Shown: positions 58,613 to 64,000 of the stretch, piece by piece
Numbering within the stretch: the first letter of the stretch is position 1
Layout of the letters: each line of letters starts with the position of its first letter
Origin: PALSA-600 sp963842335
Lineage (GTDB): Bacteria; Actinomycetota; Thermoleophilia; Gaiellales; Gaiellaceae
Direction: 5' to 3'
DNA: 64,000 nucleotides
NCBI GenBank assembly: GCA_963842335.1
Contig: CAWJGF010000020.1
Span: 1-64,000, forward strand
Program-made: the position numbers and the translations under genes
Notes under the pieces: model-generated
The model's database searches: none
What the model was told of the DNA's origin: nothing
The model's input: the letters and a program-made list of their open reading frames with translations, nothing else

Positions 58613-59014
58613 GTGGTTTCGTCACGAGCATGGAGTGGTTGGATCGGCTTCGCAGCGCTGATGATGATCGTGATCGGCTCAATCGACTTCTTCGAAGGGC
58701 TGATCGCCGTCATCCGCAAGGGCTACTACGTCGCCACGCCCAACCAGATCATCGTCTTCGACACGACGACGTGGGGTTGGATCACGATGCTGATCGGCGT
58801 TCTGCTCGTCCTCGTTGGGCTCGGCCTGACCAGCGGATCAGGCGTGGCGAGGTGGACGGCGATCGTCATCCTTGTGTTCAACCTGCTCGCGCAGCTGGCG
58901 TGGCTCGGCAACACGGGCTACCCGCTCTGGACGCTGACAGTCATTGCGTTGGAAATCCTCGTGTTGTATGCCCTGACCGCCGGCTGGAAAGACGCCGTCG
59001 CGGAGCCCGTCTAA
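58613..59014 (+). CDS. Small four-helix membrane protein (DUF7144-like)
   Basis: A 133-residue protein with four hydrophobic helices (GFAALMMIVIGSIDFFEGL, WGWITMLIGVLLVLVGLGL, WTAIVILVFNLLAQLAW, LWTLTVIALEILVLYAL). The arrangement matches a family of small actinobacterial membrane proteins (DUF7144 type). GGAGG 7 nt before GTG 58613 is the ribosome site. Function unknown. Confidence 0.7.
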   Translation: MVSSRAWSGWIGFAALMMIVIGSIDFFEGLIAVIRKGYYVATPNQIIVFDTTTWGWITMLIGVLLVLVGLGLTSGSGVARWTAIVILVFNLLAQLAWLGNTGYPLWTLTVIALEILVLYALTAGWKDAVAEPV

Positions 59015-59032
59015 CGGCACAACGCTAGAGCC

Positions 59033-59063
59033 GGCGCGCGATCGTAATCTCCGATCGCGCGCC
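59033..59063 (+). terminator. Strong hairpin
   Basis: GGCGCGCGATCG (59033-59044), 7-nt loop, CGATCGCGCGCC (59052-59063): a 12-bp perfect stem, 18 bp after the preceding stop. No T-tract. The remainder to 59240 shows no supported gene on either strand. Confidence 0.6.
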
Positions 59064-59240
59064 GCGCTCGAGCGCGACGGCGACCGAGCATCTCGGGTCA
59101 AACGCAACCCCAGGCTCGGGTCCGAACGCCGCTTCGTCTGCGCAGGAGCACCTCGTGTGATGGCTCCGAGAGACGCCCTCAGCGCGGGGTAGATTCCCGC
59201 ACGTGGTCCAGCTGTACGTTCCGGCCGAAGGAGGAGTCAC

Positions 59241-59672
59241 ATGGAGTACGAGATCCAGGACGTTCCCGAGAGGACCTATGCGGTGATCAAGCGGACGGTT
59301 GCGTTCTCGGACGTCCCGACCGTGATGTCGGAGCTGATTGGGAAGGTTCAGAGCTGGGCGGACGCGGTGCCCCACGGGGCGCACATGTGCATCTCGTCGA
59401 GGACATCCGATGGGCAGTTGAACATCGCGCCCGGCGTCGAAGTCGAGCCGGGCTCGATCGAGCCACCCGAGGGCTTCGATCTCGTGACACGGCCCGCACA
59501 GCGGTCGGCGGTGTACCTCTACGTCGGGTCCTACGAAGGGCTGCCGGGCGTCTACGAGAAGTTCTACGACCAGCTGCAGAGCGACGGGTACACGGAGAAG
59601 GGAGAGCCGATCGAGATCTACGAGAAGCACGACCCGGTGCCCGAGACCCGGATCATCTGGCCGATGAACTGA
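59241..59672 (+). CDS. GyrI-like small-molecule-binding domain protein
   Basis: A 143-residue protein of the GyrI/effector-binding (SOUL-like) fold: YEIQDVPERTYAVIKRTV, LIGKVQSWADAV, IAPGVEVEPG, RSAVYLYVGSYEGLPGVYEK and EPIEIYEKHDP. The family binds small ligands as stand-alone proteins or domains of MerR/AraC regulators; here there is no DNA-binding domain. GGAGGAG 5 nt before ATG 59241 is a strong ribosome site; TAGATT near 59190 is a possible -10. Confidence 0.8.
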   Translation: MEYEIQDVPERTYAVIKRTVAFSDVPTVMSELIGKVQSWADAVPHGAHMCISSRTSDGQLNIAPGVEVEPGSIEPPEGFDLVTRPAQRSAVYLYVGSYEGLPGVYEKFYDQLQSDGYTEKGEPIEIYEKHDPVPETRIIWPMN

Positions 59673-59702
59673 ACGCGCTCATCCCTACGGGCAGAGAACC
59701 GG

Positions 59703-59837
59703 TTACGGGAACACGAACGAGGCGATCGGTTTTCGTCGTGGCCAGCCGACCGAGATACGCAGCGAGGTCCCGTCCCACGTCACGTCGGTCACGAGAACGA
59801 CCACTGCAGCGATTGCGATGGTGCGAAGGCGAGGCAT
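59703..59837 (-). CDS. Small single-helix protein, 44 residues
   Basis: ATG 59837 to TAA 59703, beginning MPRLRTIAIAAVVVLVTDVT and ending RRKPIASFVFP. It has one N-terminal hydrophobic helix after two arginines, and AAGGTGG about 7 nt upstream as a Shine-Dalgarno. It could be a small membrane protein or the start of a decayed secreted protein. The surrounding 298 bp (59673-59970) shows nothing else. Confidence 0.4.
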   Translation of the reverse strand: MPRLRTIAIAAVVVLVTDVTWDGTSLRISVGWPRRKPIASFVFP

Positions 59838-59970
59838 GCAGGGACCACCTTCTCATGTTGCGGCCACGGCCGAACGTTCTAGCTCACCGTCTCGTGGCGG
59901 ATCGGGCCGCCGGATGTGGGATGGTCGATCTTCCGTCCGATCCCCGAGCCTGCCGGAGGTGCACCGAACG

Positions 59971-60291
59971 ATGCTGATCACGACCATGAACGACCTTCCG
60001 GGCTACGAGATCACGGACGTCTTCGGCGAGGTGTTCGGCCTCACCGTCCGCTCGCGGAACGCGTTCTCGCAGTTGGGCGCCGGCTTCAAGTCGATGCTCG
60101 GCGGCGAGTTGAAAGGCATGACGAAGGCGCTGGTGGACAGCCGCCAGGACGTGATCCAGCGGATGGTCGAAGAGGCCGAGGCGAAGGGCGCGAATGCGAT
60201 CGTCGCCATGCGCTTCGACACGTCCGAGATGGGCGACACGTGGACCGAGATCTGCGCCTACGGGACCGCGGTACGCGTCAACAAGCACTAG
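59971..60291 (+). CDS. YbjQ/DUF74 family protein
   Basis: A 106-residue protein of the heavy-metal-binding YbjQ family: GYEITDVFGEVFGLTVRSRN, GGELKGMTKALVDSRQDVIQ, EAEAKGANAIVAMRFDTSE and a final CAYGTAVRV. The family forms pentamers and is linked to stress or metals, with no proven reaction. GGAGGT about 11 nt before ATG 59971 serves as Shine-Dalgarno. Confidence 0.87.
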   Translation: MLITTMNDLPGYEITDVFGEVFGLTVRSRNAFSQLGAGFKSMLGGELKGMTKALVDSRQDVIQRMVEEAEAKGANAIVAMRFDTSEMGDTWTEICAYGTAVRVNKH

Positions 60292-60307
60292 CTCGAGATC
60301 TGATCCG

Positions 60308-61237
60308 GTGCCCCTCTATCTCACCGAGTCGGACGTGGCGGAGCTCCTGACTCCCACCGAGGCGTTCGCTGCCGTCGAGGCGTCGTTCGGCAGGCTCGCG
60401 CGCGGGCGTGTCGACAACCCGCCTCGCGTCCGCGCGGCGCTCCCGGGCGGCGACTTCGCCGTCATGCCCTGCGTCGACCACGAGCTCGGCGTCGCCGGTC
60501 TGAAGACGTTCGCGTGGCTGCCCGGCGGTACGCCGTTCCTGATCGTGCTGTTCTCCATCGCCGACGCTCGGGTCGACGCGATCATCGAAGCGGACCTGCT
60601 CGGCCAGTTGCGCACCGCCGCCGCCTCGGCCGTCGCCACGAAGCACCTGGCGCGGCCGGGTGCGACGACGCTCGGGGTGATCGGCTGCGGACGTCAGGCG
60701 GCATCCCACGTTGCGGCCCTTCGTGCAGCCCTGCCCCGTCTCGAAGGCCCTCTTGTCTACTGCCGGAACGACGAGCGGCGGCGCGCGTTCTGCGCGGAGC
60801 ACGCCTGCGAGGCCGCCGACTCCGCGGCCGACGCTGCGGCCTGCGACATCGTCGTCACGGTGACGACCTCGCGCGATCCGGTCGTCCGCGGTGAATGGCT
60901 GCGCGACGGCGCGCTCGTGTGTGCGGTCGGTGCGAGCGAGCCGGACGCACGCGAGCTCGACGACACCGTCGTCGAACGGGCTGCGTTCGTCTGCTGCGAC
61001 TCGCTCGAGCAGACGCAGGGAGAGTCGGGCGACCTCATCGGGCCGGTCGCGCAGGGAATCCTCGGCTGGGACGACGTGCACGAGCTCCAGGCCGTCGTCG
61101 CCGGGGAGTTGGTGGGCCGCTCGAGCGACGCCGACGTCGTGATCTTCAAGTCGAACGGGATCGCCGCCTGGGACCTCGCGGCCGCGGCCCGCGTCGTCGA
61201 GCTTGCACGCGCCGCCGGGCAGGGACGCGAGCTGTAG
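60308..61237 (+). CDS. Ornithine cyclodeaminase/mu-crystallin family protein
   Basis: A 309-residue Rossmann-fold protein. The N-terminal dimerisation half has FAVMPCVDHELGVAGLKTF. The NAD(P) motif is GVIGCGRQAASHVAAL, and LGQLRTAAASAVATKHLA is typical of the family. Members include ornithine cyclodeaminase, alanine dehydrogenase and ketimine reductase, so the substrate is open. GTG 60308 follows the ybjQ stop by 16 bp. Confidence 0.87.
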   Translation: MPLYLTESDVAELLTPTEAFAAVEASFGRLARGRVDNPPRVRAALPGGDFAVMPCVDHELGVAGLKTFAWLPGGTPFLIVLFSIADARVDAIIEADLLGQLRTAAASAVATKHLARPGATTLGVIGCGRQAASHVAALRAALPRLEGPLVYCRNDERRRAFCAEHACEAADSAADAAACDIVVTVTTSRDPVVRGEWLRDGALVCAVGASEPDARELDDTVVERAAFVCCDSLEQTQGESGDLIGPVAQGILGWDDVHELQAVVAGELVGRSSDADVVIFKSNGIAAWDLAAAARVVELARAAGQGREL

Positions 61238-61253
61238 CGCGGCGGCTAGAGCT

Positions 61254-61496
61254 CTAGACGTCTAGAGTGCGTGCTGCCGTGATCAGATCGTCGCCGAGCG
61301 CGTGCACGACCTCTGGGCGGTCGAGCAGCCGCTTGATCTGTTCCGGCGAGCAGCGGTTCGTGACGTAGTTGTCGTCGAGGATGTCGTGCAGGGGGCGTCC
61401 GCGTTGATGCTCCCGGATCACGTACTCGGCCATCCGGTCTTCGCTCCGTGTGCGAGACGAGAGAAACGAGAAGGCCCCGCGGATCGAATCCATCAT
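61254..61496 (-). CDS. Small uncharacterised helical protein
   Basis: An 80-residue protein: MMDSIRGAFSFLSSRTRS, then EYVIREHQRGRPLHDILDD, CSPEQIKRLLDRPEVVHALGDD. It looks like two helical segments around a charged turn; no family is recognised. A perfect TATAAT (61518-61513 on this strand) gives a leader of about 9 nt containing GTGGGG. It is convergent with the ornithine cyclodeaminase homologue. Confidence 0.65.
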   Translation of the reverse strand: MMDSIRGAFSFLSSRTRSEDRMAEYVIREHQRGRPLHDILDDNYVTNRCSPEQIKRLLDRPEVVHALGDDLITAARTLDV

Positions 61497-61528
61497 CCCC
61501 ACTGCGGGGGCGATTATAGACAGTGACT

Positions 61529-61969
61529 TCAGGCAGGCTCTCCGGGCCACTCCAGGTTGGCGTTCGGAATCGGGTCGCCGTGCGGGTCATGGGTCGGAAA
61601 GCCGAGCGCGCGATCGATCCTCGCTTCGAGCTCCTCCGAGATGACGTGCTCCAGGCGATCGGCTTCGTCATGGACCGCATCGACGTCGAGGCCGAGCGTC
61701 TCCGCAAGGTAGAGCTCGAGCAAGCGGTGATGGCGGATCACCTCGAGCGCGACTCGCTCGCCGGCGGGGGTCAGGTGCGCGCCGCGGTAGGGCTCGTGCT
61801 CGAGGAGCTGCAGCGCTGCGAGCTTCTTCACCATCGACGATGCAGATGCGGGCGAGACGGACTGATCCTTCGCGATCGCGCCGATCGTCACGCGCCCGTG
61901 CTCGGCCTCGAGCTTGTAGACGCTCTTCAGGTAGTCCTGGATCGACTCGGACAGGCCGGCCTTGCTCAT
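61529..61969 (-). CDS. DtxR-family metalloregulator
   Basis: A 146-residue regulator with an N-terminal winged helix (IQDYLKSVYKLEAEHGRV, GAIAKDQSVSPASASSMVKK) and the DtxR dimerisation/metal domain (HHRLLELYLAETLGL, VHDEADRLEHVISEEL). The SH3-like C-terminal domain is absent. Asp replaces the Cys of iron-type DtxR at the position before RLEHV, so manganese (MntR-like) sensing is more likely; this is inference. ATG 61969 stands 7 nt behind TACCCT in a promoter shared with mqnD. Confidence 0.85.
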   Translation of the reverse strand: MSKAGLSESIQDYLKSVYKLEAEHGRVTIGAIAKDQSVSPASASSMVKKLAALQLLEHEPYRGAHLTPAGERVALEVIRHHRLLELYLAETLGLDVDAVHDEADRLEHVISEELEARIDRALGFPTHDPHGDPIPNANLEWPGEPA

Positions 61970-61993
61970 GGAGAGCAGGGTAACGTGGCTGCC
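61970..61993. promoter_or_regulatory. Bidirectional leaderless promoter
   Basis: 24 bp between divergent starts. AGGGTAACGT (61977-61986) gives TAACGT on + (7 nt before GTG 61994) and TACCCT on - (7 nt before ATG 61969), sharing the central TA. Confidence 0.7.
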
Positions 61994-62782
61994 GTGACGA
62001 TCCGTGTAGGTCATTCGGCCGACCCCGATGACGCGTTCATGGCGTGGGCATTCGAGGCGGGAAAGGTCGACACGCGCGGCCTGCAGTTCGAGCTCGTCGC
62101 GGGCGACATCCAGACGCTGAATCAATGGGCCGTCGCAGGCCGCCTCGAGGTGACCGCGCTCTCGGCCGGCGCCTACCCCGCCGTCGCCGACCGCTACGTC
62201 CTGCTCCCGCACGGCGCGTCGTTCGGTGAGGGCTACGGGCCGATCGTCGTCTCGCGGGAGGAGCTGTCGCTCGATGAGTTGCGCGAACTCGAGATCGTCA
62301 CGCCCGGGGCGCTCACGACGGCGAACCGGGTGCTGAAGCGGGCGCTCGGCGACGTCGCCACGCGCGATCTGCCGTTCGACGCGATCCTCGACGAGGTCGT
62401 CTCGGGCAGGGCACGGGCCGGCCTGCTGATCCACGAAGGACAACTCACCTACGCCGAGCACGGACTCCACAAGCTCCTCGATCTTGGCGTCTGGTGGCGC
62501 GACGAAACCGGCCTGCCTCTGCCGCTCGGAGTGGTCGTCGCGCGGCGAGACGTCGAGCGCGTGGAGGATGTCTCCGCGGTCGTCCGCGAGGCGATCGACG
62601 TCGGGCTCGCGAACCGGGACGAGGCGATGGGCTACGCGATGGGGTTCGGGCGCGGCATCGATGCCGCAACCGCGGACGAGTTCGTCGCGATGTACGTCAA
62701 CGACTTGACGCTCGACATGGGCGAGCGCGGCCGCGAGGCGATCTCGCTGCTGCTCGGCGCCGAGCCGGAATTCGTCTCCTGA
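61994..62782 (+). CDS. mqnD: 1,4-dihydroxy-6-naphthoate synthase
   Basis: Last step of the early futalosine pathway to menaquinone, 262 residues. It has the periplasmic-binding-protein-like fold with HSADPDDAFMAWAFEAG near the N-terminus, the LLPHGASFGEGYGPIVVS segment and GLLIHEGQLTYAEHGL, all typical of MqnD. GTG 61994 is leaderless in form. The stop overlaps the following thiolase as CTGA. Confidence 0.88.
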   Translation: MTIRVGHSADPDDAFMAWAFEAGKVDTRGLQFELVAGDIQTLNQWAVAGRLEVTALSAGAYPAVADRYVLLPHGASFGEGYGPIVVSREELSLDELRELEIVTPGALTTANRVLKRALGDVATRDLPFDAILDEVVSGRARAGLLIHEGQLTYAEHGLHKLLDLGVWWRDETGLPLPLGVVVARRDVERVEDVSAVVREAIDVGLANRDEAMGYAMGFGRGIDAATADEFVAMYVNDLTLDMGERGREAISLLLGAEPEFVS

Positions 62783-63954
62783 CGCGCGCGGTCATCCTCT
62801 CGGCCGTGCGCACGCCGGTAGGCCGGTACGGCGGCGCGCTCAGCGGCGTGCGCCCCGACGACCTCGCGGCGCTGGCGGTTCGCGCCGCCGTCGACCGCGC
62901 TGGCGTTCCGGAGGCGGACCTCGAGGACGTCTGGCTCGGCTGCGCGAACCAGGCGGGCGAGGACAACCGGAACGTCGCCCGCATGGCGGTGCTGCTGGCG
63001 GGCCTGCCGGAATCGGTCGGAGGCGTGACCGTCAACCGGCTCTGCGCCTCCGGGCTCGCGGCGATCGTCGGCGCGTGCCACGCGGTCGTTGCGGGTGACG
63101 GTGACCTCTTCGTCGCCGGCGGCGTCGAGTCGATGTCGCGGGCGCCGCTCGTGACCGCGAAGGCCGAGAGTGCATTTCCGCGCGGCGACCGAACGCTCTA
63201 TGACTCGACGCTCGGGTGGCGGTTCCCGAACCCGAAGCTCGCGGAGCGCTTCCCGCTCGAGACGATGGGCGAGACGGGCGAGAACGTCGCCGAGCGCTGG
63301 CACGTCTCGCGCGAGGAGCAGGACGCTTTTGCGCTGCAGTCCCAGCAGCGCTGGGCGGCAGCGGCCGACGCCGGGCGCTTCGACGATGAGCTCGTCCCGG
63401 TCGGCGAGGTCGTGCGCGACGAGCACCCGCGCCCCGAGACGTCGGCCGAGAAGCTCGCGACTCTGAAGCCTGCGTTCCGGCCGGGCGGCTCGGTGACGGC
63501 GGGCAACTCGTCGGGCTTGAACGACGGTGCCGCTGCGCTCGTGATCGCGTCCGAGGAGAAGGCGCGGGCCTTGGGCATCGAGCCACTCGGCGCGTTCGTC
63601 GGCTCTGCGGTCGCCGGCGTCGACCCGCGGGTCATGGGCATCGGGCCGGTGCCGGCCGTGCGCAAGCTGCTCGAGCGCACCGGAATCGGCGTCGCCGACC
63701 TCGACCTCGTCGAGCTGAACGAGGCCTTCGCCTCGCAATCGCTCGCCGTCGTGCGTGAGCTCGGAATCGACGAGGCGCGCGTGAACGTGAACGGCGGCGC
63801 GATCGCGATCGGGCATCCACTCGGGATGAGCGGCGCGCGCCTCGCGGTCACCCTGCTGCATGAGCTGCGCCGGCGCGGCGGTCGTTACGGTGTCGCGACC
63901 ATGTGTGTCGGGGTCGGACAGGGACAGGCGGCGCTCTTCGAGGCGGTCGCGTGA
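62779..63954 (+). CDS. Thiolase (acetyl-CoA acyltransferase)
   Basis: A 391-residue thiolase for beta-oxidation or acetoacetyl-CoA. Active-site residues: Cys in VNRLCASGLAA, His in GGAIAIGHPLGMSG and the second Cys in ATMCVGVGQGQAA. The best start is CTG 62779, which overlaps the mqnD stop (CTGA) and gives the family's usual LTRAVILSAVRTPVG opening; no ATG, GTG or TTG is available nearby in frame. Confidence 0.92.
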   Translation: MTRAVILSAVRTPVGRYGGALSGVRPDDLAALAVRAAVDRAGVPEADLEDVWLGCANQAGEDNRNVARMAVLLAGLPESVGGVTVNRLCASGLAAIVGACHAVVAGDGDLFVAGGVESMSRAPLVTAKAESAFPRGDRTLYDSTLGWRFPNPKLAERFPLETMGETGENVAERWHVSREEQDAFALQSQQRWAAAADAGRFDDELVPVGEVVRDEHPRPETSAEKLATLKPAFRPGGSVTAGNSSGLNDGAAALVIASEEKARALGIEPLGAFVGSAVAGVDPRVMGIGPVPAVRKLLERTGIGVADLDLVELNEAFASQSLAVVRELGIDEARVNVNGGAIAIGHPLGMSGARLAVTLLHELRRRGGRYGVATMCVGVGQGQAALFEAVA

Positions 63955-64000
63955 CGCACGCCGAGCGCTACCTCGAGCTCGGGCTGCGTCTCGGCAAGCA
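63951..64000 (+). CDS. Start of an uncharacterised gene, cut by the window end
   Basis: GTG 63951 overlaps the thiolase stop (GTGA). The 16 codons seen read THAERYLELGLRLGK after the start, a helical opening. It is too short to classify. Confidence 0.6.
   Translation, partial: MTHAERYLELGLRLGK

Noticed and set aside
59025..59630. 201-codon minus frame over the GyrI-like gene
   Set aside because: The + strand gene has a strong ribosome site and family match; the minus frame has no motif.

Overview
The window is a gene-dense, very GC-rich bacterial chromosome segment. It carries a complete nuoA-N complex I operon, a groES-groEL operon with a CIRCE operator, a futalosine-pathway menaquinone gene (mqnD), FprA, a short Mrp without the usual CxxC, and many leaderless genes. 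Together these point to Actinomycetota, most likely Thermoleophilia (Gaiellales or Solirubrobacterales relatives). That placement is inferred from gene content and style, not from a search. I see no phage, insertion sequence, integrase or CRISPR array.

Layout. 1-6.3 kb (+): DUF1385 protein, NAD salvage (nicotinate phosphoribosyltransferase, nicotinamidase-like), a short FtsH, methylmalonyl-CoA epimerase, an ECF sigma factor and a divergent YchF-like GTPase behind a 17-bp tandem repeat. 6.3-9.8 kb (-): two CrcB subunits, an EamA transporter, an OB-HD nuclease and an AlkZ-related protein. 9.8-14.5 kb (+): DUF1015, an IMPase-family phosphatase, Mrp, a HAD phosphatase and a short Ldh2 protein. 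A decayed response-regulator fragment lies antisense ahead of mrp. 14.4-17.5 kb (-): UPF0173 hydrolase, DUF1028 and two cupin-TPR paralogues. 18.0-32.0 kb (-): nuoA-N, with a frame break in nuoG and a 63-codon gene wedged between nuoF and nuoG. 32.1-36.1 kb (+): A-type Fe-S carrier, fprA, a zinc-ribbon microprotein and fumC.

36.1-43 kb holds the most unusual part. Two tandem ~990-residue paralogues each join an Arc-type ribbon-helix-helix DNA-binding domain to one membrane helix and a large Asp-box beta-propeller. Each has its own promoter, a shared inverted-repeat upstream element, an in-frame internal Shine-Dalgarno/ATG just before the membrane helix, and a downstream hairpin. They look like autoregulated transmembrane one-component regulators with an extracellular sensor, possibly also made as a form without the DNA-binding domain.

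43-51.5 kb groups lipoate metabolism and its client: lipA, lipB and the 2-oxoacid dehydrogenase E1-alpha/E1-beta/E2 operon, plus an ABC exporter, a LOG-family protein and an SDR. 51.6-64 kb: zinc-ribbon protein, orphan ParA, VOC protein, bestrophin-like membrane protein, ASCH-like protein, Nudix hydrolase, groESL, a soluble sulfite-oxidase-fold protein, YgfZ, tRNA-Arg(GCG), small stress or unknown proteins, an ornithine cyclodeaminase homologue, a DtxR-family regulator divergent from mqnD, and a thiolase.

Two habits run through the window. Genes inside operons overlap by ATGA/GTGA/TGATG. Genes at operon heads often have a TANNNT -10 box 5-8 nt before the start codon and no Shine-Dalgarno, so their mRNAs are probably leaderless. 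At three divergent junctions the two -10 boxes overlap, forming compact bidirectional promoters.
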